Shown: one piece after another, positions 51,104-63,253 of the stretch
How positions within the stretch are numbered: the first letter of the stretch is position 1
Layout of the letters: each line of letters starts with the position of its first letter
Assembly: GCA_964057225.1 (NCBI GenBank)
Contig: OZ059900.1
Location: 6,210,501-6,274,500 of the forward strand
Length of the DNA: 64,000 nt
Origin: Auanema rhodensis
Taxonomy: Eukaryota; Nematoda; Chromadorea; Rhabditida; Rhabditidae
Direction: 5' to 3'
Notes under the pieces: model-generated
Databases searched by the model: none
The model's input: the letters and a program-made list of their open reading frames with translations, nothing else
Told to the model about the DNA's origin: nothing
Made by a program: the position numbers and the translations under genes

Positions 51104-52729
51104 ATGAAGCCATTATCGCAATCATGGTATTACTGGATAATGGTTGGATTATTTATAGCACAGGTTTGGTTTAGCTTGATAAGACATTTAAATATAATTT
51201 GGGTCATTACACTGTTCCTGTTTTTGAAGCTTGAAAAAGGTGTATCAATTGTGAGAATGTAAAAGTAACACTGATATTACTTTGAAATAATAGAAAGTTT
51301 GATTGAATACTTGAAATTATTATATTTCAGATCGTTTTATCAGTAAAATATCATGCACTGCTATGCAATATGCTAACAGCTAATACACTTCTTTTGCTCA
51401 TAATTTCTGTTCATCATGGATATCAGATAAACGAAGACGCAAAACAATTGTTTCATAGGTAAGTGTTACTTATAAATTCCAGTTTTTGAAAAGCCTTTTG
51501 TACTAAATTTTAACTTTATTTTATTGTAGAATTTGTGGTTGTGTCGCTTTCATAGCTGTACTATTTGTTAACTGTACACATGCCTTGGAGTCACTGAGCA
51601 ATGTTGGTGATGATGGTCATGGTCATTCTCATAGCGTTGAGCACGAAGAGCATGTTGATCATTATTCATTTATTCCAGGTTAATACTACTCATAGATATA
51701 CCATACTAATTTGATAAATAATGAAAACAAAACCGCATATTTTCAGATTATTATGCTTTTGTGGCTATTTTCGATGTTATACTGAAGTGCATGATTCTTG
51801 TGCTAGGATATATTCCTCATATGGGATTGAATCTCGTTTTTCGAATTCTTTTCCATACCATAACACCTTTGAGTGTAGTTAGTGAGTTTAACGTTTTCAA
51901 AGCGTTGTAAATTCAATTAAAATATCTAAGTTTATTATGTACTGGGGTTATCCATACCAACATCTATTGGAACATCTAAATTATGGCAATTAGCTGACCC
52001 AATCACAACCATAATTTTAACTGCTGTCCTGATTGGTCTCATTGTTCCTAGCTGTAAGTTCAAGTGTTTATAAGCAAAGCTTAATGACAATTTTTATAGT
52101 CAAGGAAGTACTTCCTTACTTACTGGTTCATGAGCCAACAGAATTTGAAGAAGATGATTTCCGTTACGCTGTTGGTCAGCGGGTAAATCAAAAAGAAAAC
52201 TATGATTGAAATTATTCTGATTTCAGTTTCCTAGTGTCACTATCTCTCATCTTCATGTTTATCGGCAATGGCCTGGAAAACAGTTTGAAGCTTTATTACA
52301 CATTGATATTGAGGTAAATATAATACTAACTTTAAAAAATATCGATTTATCCTTTTCAGCTTATCAAATCATCTAGTAACTGGTCAAACGATGCAGCTCA
52401 AAGTTTCCAAAGTGTTCAACAGTTTGTTGAAGAATATCTCAAACAAAAAGGAGCCAAAAAAGTACAATTTGCTTAACATTTTCTTGACAATGATTGATTT
52501 TGTTTAGATCGTTATACAGCCTCGCTTCTTGGGTGAATATGAAGATTCCAAGTGGCAGTGGTGCGACGATAATTGCCAGAAAAAAAATCGTGGTTGCTGC
52601 GATAAGCCCGCTGAAGAGGTAATTATTCTCGAAATAAAATAAAATAAAAACCAAAAAAAATAAAAAAAATAAAAACCAAAATATATTGTATCTATTTCTT
52701 AATTTTTAATTTTTTAGGCCGCTAGTTAG
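51104..52729 (+). CDS. Divergent cation diffusion facilitator (ZnT/SLC30-like) membrane protein
   Basis: Exons 51104-51163, 51230-51250, 51331-51458, 51530-51678, 51747-51881, 51931-52053, 52100-52182, 52227-52313, 52360-52461, 52508-52618, 52718-52729 give 336 residues. There are several membrane segments, a His-rich loop (DDGHGHSHSVEHEEH) before the fifth, a typical last-helix start (LADPITTIILTAVLIG), and a cytoplasmic CDF C-terminal domain (ISHLHVYRQWPGKQFEALLH). A Cys-rich tail follows (WCDDNCQKKNRGCC). The zinc-site residues normally spaced HxxxD or DxxxD in helices 2 and 5 are not evident (YHALLCNML; FVAIFDVIL), so it may be a non-transporting partner, like vertebrate ZnT6. The 66-bp intron 51164-51229 is frame-neutral. 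The N-terminus may extend upstream. Confidence 0.75.
52631..52682. repeat. A-rich simple repeat within the last intron of the CDF gene
   Basis: Repeated AAAATAAA/AAAAACC words between the last two coding exons. Confidence 0.7.
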
Positions 52730-54142
52730 ATGATTATTATTTTACAATGCTAGCTCTGGTATGATTCACTTATCCATATCTATGTTTTACAAATTCTTGC
52801 ATCTCAGCAACTAATCATTCAATCATATTATCACATGATCACCTACATCATAGAGACATTATTATCATTTGATTACAAATGCGGCAATTCTAATTTATTA
52901 TTGGTTACAATTTGTATTTTATTCATTTTGAGTGTACTTCTTTCAGTTGTCATAGTTTTCAAGTATACAGTATAATTCACATTCAAATATTGCTATTTTG
53001 CTACTTAGAAATATTATTCTGATAAGCTTTAGTTTATCATCCATCTCAGTTAACCCGTTCTGTTTTTAATCAAAATTTGAAATAAGCTTATATTTTCATG
53101 AATTCCACCTTCTTTAGTCATTTTTTCAAATATCACTAATTTGAGTGCATTAATTATAATTCTTAATATTTGGATTATTATGTTAGAAAATCAGTTTTAA
53201 TAGGATTTATTATTATTTTTCTTATAATTATACATCATATAACTAAAATATATAAAAAACCCATTATTATTCACTTTATCCAATAGAAGCAATAATTAAT
53301 TATTATTTCATTTTTTGTTGTACTATTTTTTATATTTACATATAGATTATGAGAAATTTCCTATTATTCTTATTGATCATGACTTTTAAAAAAGTTTTAA
53401 TTTTTCCAATAAAATAAATATGTGTTGTTTACATCTTCTTCTATTTTTTACAATAGCAAACTAAATATGAATAAGTACACACAAACAGATATGAACTCAC
53501 ACACATATATTTATATATATATATATATATATATAATATAATATAATGGGGTGGTATTAGCAAAAACAATGAACAATTCAAACTTCTCTCATCAATCAAA
53601 CTCTCATGCGGACAAGTTGGTTTAGATTGCATGTAACATTATATCTTATAGATAATAGTAGCAAATAGAAATCTCTAGAATATACTTTTCACACGTGTTT
53701 TTATTGAGCCTTAGAGAACCCATTAGGGTTTAGATGTATCATAATATCACGTTACATTCGTGATAGTTCATATGCAGTGGCAATCTACACTATATCTTTC
53801 TCAGCCTTTTGATTTACTGTTATGTCTCTTTACTGAGATACTTTTTCAGCAAGTAAGCGGCAATATTTATTGGAAATGGTTAGAATAACTATTTGATATA
53901 GTATTACTTGAGCAAAACGGGAAAAGTGCTAATTGAGAAAATGGGAAATGGATATGAGAAAGTTGTTGAAATGAAGATGGTTTTACCATTGGAGTAAAGA
54001 AGAGAGTTCTTGCCAAAGCACACAAGAACCATTCCTTAATCTCAAGAAGGTTATTTCCTCTCATCACTGCTCCTCTTTAAATTAAATTCATCAATTTTTG
54101 TCATTTACAATGTGTCTTTAGTCTTTGTTTTAGAATTTTTCA
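52730..54142. other. Intergenic; no gene seen
   Basis: AT-rich spacer with a TA/TAA microsatellite. The acceptor tttgttttag at 54133, ten bases before the next ATG, is a probable trans-splice site. Confidence 0.6.
53512..53547. repeat. (TA)n/(TAA)n microsatellite
   Basis: TA run grading into TAATA units. Confidence 0.85.
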
Positions 54143-55246
54143 ATGGATGGAATTGGTGGTACTAATGGAATGCCGATTACTTTTCCTACATCAATGTATC
54201 AAGCATCAGACCCTTTTACATTTGCAGCCAATCTGAATCAATTGATAACAGCGTCCACCCAAAACCAACAATCTTCGGAATCTGCTCAGAGAATGCGAGC
54301 ATATGACAATGAGACAAATGGAAACAAGAAATCTGTAGAAGATATTGTAACTATGAACACAAGTTAGTTTTTTTCCACTTTTTTTCACTTTTTTCCTAAT
54401 ATCTTGAGTATTAATACTAGCGAATTGCTGAAATAAGTTTTTCAAAATTCATTTTTTTCTTCAAGTATTATCTCAATATTGTTACTGTGTTTTGGAATCA
54501 TATCATTCATTTACCATTCACACTTCGAAATTAGGCTCAATATTCTGAATTTATTAGAAATACTTAACTTTTTTGTTTATGCCTTCTAGTCTTATGTCAC
54601 ATATAATTACTGTAATCATGACGCTATTGAGTGAATATTTCTGAAATATACTTATTCTTTCAGAGATAAGTGAAATAATGCCCAATTTTTTGGTCAGTTT
54701 GAACGAACAGAAATCAGAAGCAGAAACAAATTCACTCACTCTGCGACGCCAACGACGTCGCCGTAACTCGAGAGTACTATTCTCGGATGAACAAGTTAAA
54801 AAAAAATGAACGGAAAAAAAGAAAGTTATATGTTCAGGTTGATCGCTTGGAAGCACAATATGCCAAACAGTATTACATCACTCCAGAACAAAGAGATAAC
54901 TTAGCATCAGAGTTGAAGTTAACATCTAATCAAGTTAGTTTTTAATCATGAATGAAACAATTTTAAAATACAGTAAAATCTTTAAAGTATCGTTTAAGAT
55001 TAAAATTTGGTTTCAAAATCGCAGGTATAAAGAGAAACGGTTAGCTCAAGATCAATCCCTCCGCGTCAGTCAAATAGCAACAGAAAATGTAAAAACTATT
55101 CATAAATATTAAGATTCTTTAAATCATTTCAGGTATTAAAAAGCGTCATGCAATTTCCTCAGTTTTCAATGACCCACCCTACACAATGGGATTGGAGTGT
55201 GTTTAGCATGCCTTTCGAAGAACAACATGCTCATTCACAAACATAA
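54143..55246 (+). CDS. NK-class homeobox transcription factor
   Basis: Five exons (54143-54362, 54664-54794, 54838-54933, 54999-55088, 55133-55246) give 216 residues. The homeodomain spans exons 2-4: a basic arm RRQRRRRNSRVLFSDEQ, helix 1-2 VDRLEAQYAKQYYITPEQRD, LASELKLTSNQ, and recognition helix IKIWFQNRRYKEKR. Tyr after RR (position 54) and RVLFS are NK-type features; RRYK rather than HRYK leans to the NK3/bagpipe side of the NK group. Helices 1 and 2 are otherwise divergent, so I give no ortholog name. The N-terminal region has a possible repression-like motif (KSVEDIV). The intron inside the homeodomain at 54795-54837 is only 43 bp. AATAAA at 55353 may be the poly(A) signal. Nuclear DNA-binding regulator. 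Confidence 0.9.
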
Positions 55247-55592
55247 CCATTTCTTATCATGATTTTTGTATACCTATATTATTATCATTATTATGCTTTA
55301 TAATATACATATATCAAAAACTTGATTTTAAAAAAATATTTTCTAATGAGCCAATAAACATACAACTTTCACGTATGCACAGTACTAGAAACTTAGAATT
55401 ACATAAGACAGAGCTCTGGTAACATAGTACAATGAATCAGATTGGCAATTTCATGAGTGACAAATTTCGAACTATATTTATATAGAAATTAGACAATTAG
55501 ACAAAACTAATAGTAATAGTAACTAGTAATCAAACCTTTCATGACTATGTTCTTGAACATATTCCTGATATCATCTGATAATGAATCTTCAG

Positions 55593-55726
55593 ATATGGAA
55601 TCACTTGCAGAAGTGTTTCCAGAGGGCCTTATGGATTTTCTCTCTGTGCACCTATTTGGCATGGAGAAGATTTTGGAAGATATAACTCGTATGCCACAAG
55701 TTAAATTTGAGAAATGTTTTCCTTAA
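55593..55726 (+). pseudogene. 3'-exon fragment of the array gene at the left boundary
   Basis: Only the last coding exon (from D[I/M]ESLAEVFPEGL to the stop after EKCFP) of the array gene is present. Everything upstream is unrelated sequence, so it cannot encode the full protein. One residue differs (Met for Ile). Confidence 0.85.
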
Positions 55727-57396
55727 TTAGGATGTTATGATCTATTAGTTGAATTGTTTTCCCAAAGATCGTTGTTATGTTTTGTTAAAATGAATTGTTT
55801 TTGTTTCTACTGTTGTGAAATCTTATACATTCTGAGACTGGTTACAGTATATAGAAATTGTGACAGCATATAACGTTGGCGGGTTCCCAATGGTTCAAAT
55901 AAATATCAATTTCATAACCGGAAAGTTAAACTTTGTCACTCAACGGAGGTCTAATAACTATCACGCACTTGCTGTCACTTGGTTGTACCAGCTTTTGTTC
56001 AAATTTTTAGAAAGTCTCCGGACAACTCTTTCCCACATTTATGATTTTTTTCTTACTATTGAAAACGACTAACCTGATTGTTCTAATTGTGAAGAAAAGT
56101 TTAAGAAGTATTGAACTAGCATCACTTCATTTCCTACAATTAAAAAGATAAATACCATAAATAAACAATTTGAATTGAAAACCCTTGAAGAAAAACCAAA
56201 TTCTTGTTATAGTTACCAATATGGCGTTGAAACTTTCTTTAAAAAACTGGGAATTGTCGTTCGTAAGCCACAAAGTATTAAAACATAATAGTATACAGTC
56301 ATATATAAAAATAATTAATGACACCAAAACTTAATAATGTATATAAACCATAACAAGTATAGGATTACAGTTTTTAAGAATATGATCAATTAATTAGTAC
56401 AAATGAATGCAAATTCTGAAGGAGAAGGGTGAAAGTAATAGTGAAAGGCTAATTTTCAATTTGGTTATCACAATAAAGTGTCTGGGGAATTCATGCGTGT
56501 ACGTGCTCTATGGATAAATGGTTACAGTACACCTTAATTAAGCAAGCTATTTTTTTAAGCTCAATTTTGCATAATATTATTTATTATTATTTATTTGTTG
56601 TTTATTATGTTTATTTTTAATTGTATTTGATAAATTTCGAACTTATAAAATTACAACAACGTTTTAGAAATGAACCAGCCTACTGTAACTCGAAGAGAAG
56701 AATATGGAAACGGTCCGTTTGGAAAGGTCGACACTATGTTTCTTACTTTTTCTTTTATTAATTATTATACAATCAGCGATTGATAATAGACGTATGCTGT
56801 TGGCAAATATTTTATGAACTCTCAGTAACAAGAAATATTCAGTGTAATGTGTATAGTAAAGGCTTAAAATTAATATAGTTAATTTCAGTACCTATTCTAA
56901 TTACGCACGCAGTAGAATGGTCTAAAAAAGGTTGTATATTCTAATAAAAGCAATTAATGAATTTCTTGCTTGATATATGAATGAAGAAAGGCAATCGGGT
57001 ATTAGAATAATTAGGATGAGTCCCGTACGTTGATTATGCTTCATATTAAGGTAAATCATATGCTAAACCCGTGAAAAATCTGGACAAAGAGATATTTACA
57101 GTTTGTTCAAACAAAAGGCTAAAACGATAATTCGACTATTGAGTGAACATAAACGTTGAATATTATTTAGCACATAGGATGCTTCATATTTAAACTTTTT
57201 GCTATTCACTAGCGAAACTTTCGTATTCTGTTTTACGTTTTCTTATCTTTTATTACTCTCATTTTTTGTTTTCAAAGACATAATAATATTAAAATAATTC
57301 TTTCAGAAAAGTTCTTCACAACTTATGAAAAACAGTGCAGGTTAGAAAACCTTTTTGTTGGTTTCGCTTTAGCTATTTTCTATATATATCTAGGCA

Positions 57397-58036
57397 ATGG
57401 AGCTCCGAAAAAGCAGCAGATTACTGAAATATAGGGGCGAGAGAGATGAAAAGAAAAGCGCTACCGTATACAAGGTTATAACTCATAAGGATGACTCTGA
57501 GGAAATACAAGAGGGGACTATAGACAAAGCCACTCTGCTTGAAATGATCCACGGTACTGTATATGAAATTGGTTTAAGGAAAACTGTTAAATTTAGAATG
57601 TTGTCTGAGAACTTCCAGAAAGTTTGATCCAAGAGAAGTCAAATGCGTGGCACCTGTCATTCAAGAACTCTCCAATGGATTCTTAAAAGACATGGGCATG
57701 CTTCGTAAACCTAATGTAATATAAGATTACATTTATTCAAATGATTCTGATCGAATTTAGACCAATTCTAACGTGGCTGACTTCCAAAACATCATCCGAG
57801 TTATTGAAAATGATGATAACGAAGGTAATCAAAACTTTCATGACTATGTTCTTGAACATATTCCTGATATCATTTGTTTATAATCTGATAATGAATCTTC
57901 AGATATAGAATCACTTGCAGAAGTGTTTCCAGAGGGCCTTATGGATTTTCTCTCTGTGCACCTATTTGGCATGGAGAAGATTTTGGAAGATATAACTCGT
58001 ATGCCACAAGTTAAATTTGAGAAATGTTTTCCTTAA
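57397..58036 (+). CDS. Array gene copy 1, unrecognised 157-residue protein
   Basis: Four exons fit in phase: 57397-57553, 57597-57715, 57761-57824, 57903-58036, with introns of 43, 45 and 78 bp. The N-terminus is basic (MELRKSSRLLKYRGERDEKK), then an acidic patch (KDDSEEIQEGTID), a helical middle (FDPREVKCVAPVIQELSNGF), an acidic linker (IENDDNED) and a hydrophobic-helical C-terminus (EGLMDFLSVHLFGMEKILED). There is no signal peptide or transmembrane segment, suggesting a small intracellular, perhaps nuclear, protein. The ATG is three bases after an AG acceptor. An upstream exon, 56670-56726 (MNQPTVTRREEYGNGPFGK), joins this exon in frame and would extend the protein to 177 residues. I do not recognise the family. 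Confidence 0.7.
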
Positions 58037-59706
58037 TTAGGATGTTATGATCTATTAGTTGAATTGTTTTCCCAAAGATCGTTGTTATGTTTTGTTAAAA
58101 TGAATTGTTTTTGTTTCTACTGTTGTGAAATCTTATACATTCTGAGACTGGTTACAGTATATAGAAATTGTGACAGCATATAACGTTGGCGGGTTCCCAA
58201 TGGTTCAAATAAATATCAATTTCATAACCGGAAAGTTAAACTTTGTCACTCAACGGAGGTCTAATAACTATCACGCACTTGCTGTCACTTGGTTGTACCA
58301 GCTTTTGTTCAAATTTTTAGAAAGTCTCCGGACAACTCTTTCCCACATTTATGGTTTTTTTCTTACTATTGAAAGTGACTAACCTGATTGTTCTAATTGT
58401 GAAGAAAAGTTTAAGAAGTATTGAACTAGCATCACTTCATTTTCTACAATTAAAAAGATAAATACCATAAATAAACAATTTGAATTGAAAACCCTTGAAG
58501 AAAAACCAAATTCTTGTTATAGTTACCAATATGGCGTTGAAACTTTCTTTAAAAAACTGGGAATTGTCGTTCGTAAGCCACAAAGTATTAAAACATAATA
58601 GTATACAGTCATATATAAAAATAATTAATGACACCAAAACTTAATAATGTATATAAACCATAACAAGTATAGGATTACAGTTTTTAAGAATATGATCAAT
58701 TAATTAGTACAAATGAATGCAAATTCTGAAGGAGAAGGGTGAAAGTAATAGTGAAAGGCTAATTTTCAATTTGGTTATCACAATAAAGTGTCTGAGGAAT
58801 TCATGCGTGTACGTGCTCTATGGATAAATGGTTACAGTACACCTTAATTAAGCAAACTATTTTTTTAAGCTCAATTTTGCATAATATTATTTATTATTAT
58901 TTATTTGTTGTTTATTATGTTTATTTTTAATTGTATTTGATAAATTTCGAACTTATAAAATTACAACAACGTTTTAGAAATGAACCAGCCTACTGTAACT
59001 CGAAGAGAAGAATATGGAAACGGTCCGTTTGGAAAGGTCGACACTATGTTTCTTACTTTTTCTTTTATTAATTATTATACAATCAGCGATTGATAATAGA
59101 CGTATGCTGTTGGCAAATATTTTATGAACTCTCAGTAACAAGAAATATTCAGTGTAATGTGTATAGTAAAGGCTTAAAATTAATATAGTTAATTTCAGTA
59201 CCTATTCTAATTACGCACGCAGTAGAATGGTCTAAAAAAGGTTGTATATTCTAATAAAAGCAATTAATGAATTTCTTGCTTGATATATGAATGAAGAAAG
59301 GCAATCGGGTATTAGAATAATTAGGATGAGTCCCGTACGTTGATTATGCTTCATATTAAGGTAAATCATATGCTAAACCCGTGAAAAATCTGGACAAAGA
59401 GATATTTACAGTTTGTTCAAACAAAAGGCTAAAACGATAATTCGACTATTGAGTGAACATAAACGTTGAATATTATTTAGCACATAGGATGCTTCATATT
59501 TAAACTTTTTGCTATTCACTAGCGAAACTTTCGTATTCTGTTTTACGTTTTCTTATCTTTTATTACTCTCATTTTTTGTTTTCAAAGACATAATAATATT
59601 AAAATAATTCTTTCAGAAAAGTTCTTCACAACTTATGAAAAACAGTGCAGGTTAGAAAACCTTTTTGTTGGTTTCGCTTTAGCTATTTTCTATATATATC
59701 TAGGCA

Positions 59707-60346
59707 ATGGAGCTCCGAAAAAGCAGCAGATTACTGAAATATAGGGGCGAGAGAGATGAAAAGAAAAGCGCTACCGTATACAAGGTTATAACTCATAAGG
59801 ATGACTCTGAGGAAATACAAGAGGGGACTATAGACAAAGCCACTCTGCTTGAAATGATCCACGGTACTGTATATGAAATTGGTTTAAGGAAAACTGTTAA
59901 ATTTAGAATGTTGTCTGAGAACTTCCAGAAAGTTTGATCCAAGAGAAGTCAAATGCGTGGCACCTGTCATTCAAGAACTCTCCAATGGATTCTTAAAAGA
60001 CATGGGCATGCTTCGTAAACCTAATGTAATATAAGATTACATTTATTCAAATGATTCTGATCGAATTTAGACCAATTCTAACGTGGCTGACTTCCAAAAC
60101 ATCATCCGAGTTATTGAAAATGATGATAACGAAGGTAATCAAAACTTTCATGACTATGTTCTTGAACATATTCCTGATATCATTTGTTTATAATCTGATA
60201 ATGAATCTTCAGATATAGAATCACTTGCAGAAGTGTTTCCAGAGGGCCTTATGGATTTTCTCTCTGTGCACCTATTTGGCATGGAGAAGATTTTGGAAGA
60301 TATAACTCGTATGCCACAAGTTAAATTTGAGAAATGTTTTCCTTAA
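59707..60346 (+). CDS. Array gene copy 2
   Basis: Exons 59707-59863, 59907-60025, 60071-60134, 60213-60346, matching copy 1 at 2,310-bp offset with no change that I can see in coding exons or splice sites. The optional upstream exon is at 58980-59036. Intactness of all copies suggests recent amplification or homogenisation rather than decay. Confidence 0.7.
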
Positions 60347-62016
60347 TTAGGATGTTATGATCTATTAGTTGAATTGTTTTCCCAAAGATCGTTGTTATGT
60401 TTTGTTAAAATGAATTGTTTTTGTTTCTACTGTTGTGAAATCTTATACATTCTGAGACTGGTTACAGTATATAGAAATTGTGACAGCATATAACGTTGGC
60501 GGGTTCCCAATGGTTCAAATAAATATCAATTTCATAACCGGAAAGTTAAACTTTGTCACTCAACGGAGGTCTAATAACTATCACGCACTTGCTGTCACTT
60601 GGTTGTACCAGCTTTTGTTCAAATTTTTAGAAAGTCTCCGGACAACTCTTTCCCACATTTATGGTTTTTTTCTTACTATTGAAAGTGACTAACCTGATTG
60701 TTCTAATTGTGAAGAAAAGTTTAAGAAGTATTGAACTAGCATCACTTCATTTCCTACAATTAAAAAGATAAATACCATAAATAAACAATTTGAATTGAAA
60801 ACCCTTGAAGAAAAACCAAATTCTTGTTATAGTTACCAATATGGCGTTGAAACTTTCTTTAAAAAACTGGGAATTGTCGTTCGTAAGCCACAAAGTATTA
60901 AAACATAATAGTATACAGTCATATATAAAAATAATTAATGACACCAAAACTTAATAATGTATATAAACCATAACAAGTATAGGATTACAGTTTTTAAGAA
61001 TATGATCAATTAATTAGTACAAATGAATGCAAATTCTGAAGGAGAAGGGTGAAAGTAATAGTGAAAGGCTAATTTTCAATTTGGTTATCACAATAAAGTG
61101 TCTGAGGAATTCATGCGTGTACGTGCTCTATGGATAAATGGTTACAGTACACCTTAATTAAGCAAACTATTTTTTTAAGCTCAATTTTGCATAATATTAT
61201 TTATTATTATTTATTTGTTGTTTATTATGTTTATTTTTAATTGTATTTGATAAATTTCGAACTTATAAAATTACAACAACGTTTTAGAAATGAACCAGCC
61301 TACTGTAACTCGAAGAGAAGAATATGGAAACGGTCCGTTTGGAAAGGTCGACACTATGTTTCTTACTTTTTCTTTTATTAATTATTATACAATCAGCGAT
61401 TGATAATAGACGTATGCTGTTGGCAAATATTTTATGAACTCTCAGTAACAAGAAATATTCAGTGTAATGTGTATAGTAAAGGCTTAAAATTAATATAGTT
61501 AATTTCAGTACCTATTCTAATTACGCACGCAGTAGAATGGTCTAAAAAAGGTTGTATATTCTAATAAAAGCAATTAATGAATTTCTTGCTTGATATATGA
61601 ATGAAGAAAGGCAATCGGGTATTAGAATAATTAGGATGAGTCCCGTACGTTGATTATGCTTCATATTAAGGTAAATCATATGCTAAACCCGTGAAAAATC
61701 TGGACAAAGAGATATTTACAGTTTGTTCAAACAAAAGGCTAAAACGATAATTCGACTATTGAGTGAACATAAACGTTGAATATTATTTAGCACATAGGAT
61801 GCTTCATATTTAAACTTTTTGCTATTCACTAGCGAAACTTTCGTATTCTGTTTTACGTTTTCTTATCTTTTATTACTCTCATTTTTTGTTTTCAAAGACA
61901 TAATAATATTAAAATAATTCTTTCAGAAAAGTTCTTCACAACTTATGAAAAACAGTGCAGGTTAGAAAACCTTTTTGTTGGTTTCGCTTTAGCTATTTTC
62001 TATATATATCTAGGCA

Positions 62017-62656
62017 ATGGAGCTCCGAAAAAGCAGCAGATTACTGAAATATAGGGGCGAGAGAGATGAAAAGAAAAGCGCTACCGTATACAAGGTTATA
62101 ACTCATAAGGATGACTCTGAGGAAATACAAGAGGGGACTATAGACAAAGCCACTCTGCTTGAAATGATCCACGGTACTGTATATGAAATTGGTTTAAGGA
62201 AAACTGTTAAATTTAGAATGTTGTCTGAGAACTTCCAGAAAGTTTGATCCAAGAGAAGTCAAATGCGTGGCACCTGTCATTCAAGAACTCTCCAATGGAT
62301 TCTTAAAAGACATGGGCATGCTTCGTAAACCTAATGTAATATAAGATTACATTTATTCAAATGATTCTGATCGAATTTAGACCAATTCTAACGTGGCTGA
62401 CTTCCAAAACATCATCCGAGTTATTGAAAATGATGATAACGAAGGTAATCAAAACTTTCATGACTATGTTCTTGAACATATTCCTGATATCATTTGTTTA
62501 TAATCTGATAATGAATCTTCAGATATAGAATCACTTGCAGAAGTGTTTCCAGAGGGCCTTATGGATTTTCTCTCTGTGCACCTATTTGGCATGGAGAAGA
62601 TTTTGGAAGATATAACTCGTATGCCACAAGTTAAATTTGAGAAATGTTTTCCTTAA
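62017..62656 (+). CDS. Array gene copy 3
   Basis: Exons 62017-62173, 62217-62335, 62381-62444, 62523-62656, again intact and in phase. The optional upstream exon is at 61290-61346. It is followed by the truncated unit, so this is the last complete gene in the window. Confidence 0.7.
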
Positions 62657-63119
62657 TTAGGATGTTATGATCTATTAGTTGAATTGTTTTCCCAAAGATC
62701 GTTGTTATGTTTTGTTAAAATGAATTGTTTTTGTTTCTACTGTTGTGAAATCTTATACATTCTGAGACTGGTTACAGTATATAGAAATTGTGACAGCATA
62801 TAACGTTGGCGGGTTCCCAATGGTTCAAATAAATATCAATTTCATAACCGGAAAGTTAAACTTTGTCACTCAACGGAGGTCTAATAACTATCACGCACTT
62901 GCTGTCACTTGGTTGTACCAGCTTTTGTTCAAATTTTTAGAAATTCTCCGGACAACTCTTTCCCACATTTATGATTTTTTTCTTACTATTGAAAACGACT
63001 AACCTGATTGTTCTAATTGTGAAGAGAGATTTCTAACCAGGGTAATCAAAATTTTCATGAATATGTTCTCGAACATCTTCCTGAAGTTAGTTGTTTATAA
63101 TCTGATAATGAATCTTCAG

Positions 63120-63253
63120 ATATAGAATCACTTGCAGAAGTGTTTCCAGAGGGCCTTATGGATTTTCTCTCTGTGCACCTATTTGGCATGGAGAAGATTT
63201 TGGAAGATATAACTCGTATGCCACAAGTTAAATTTGAGAAATGTTTTCCTTAA
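63120..63253 (+). pseudogene. 3'-exon fragment of the array gene in the short unit
   Basis: The last coding exon is present and identical in frame, but it follows only 83 bp of diverged last-intron-like sequence and lacks the three upstream exons. It arises from the internal truncation that made the 597-bp unit. Confidence 0.8.

Noticed and set aside
55860-56072. 70-codon frame repeated in every array unit (also at 58170, 60480, 62790, 63387)
   Set aside because: It begins with GTG, has no ATG and no linking splice signals, and lies downstream of the gene stop. Conservation reflects unit identity, not coding constraint.
56127-56327. 66-codon minus-strand hydrophobic frame repeated in each unit
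   Set aside because: AT-driven Phe/Leu/Ile-rich frame opposite unit spacer, with no start context or splice partners.
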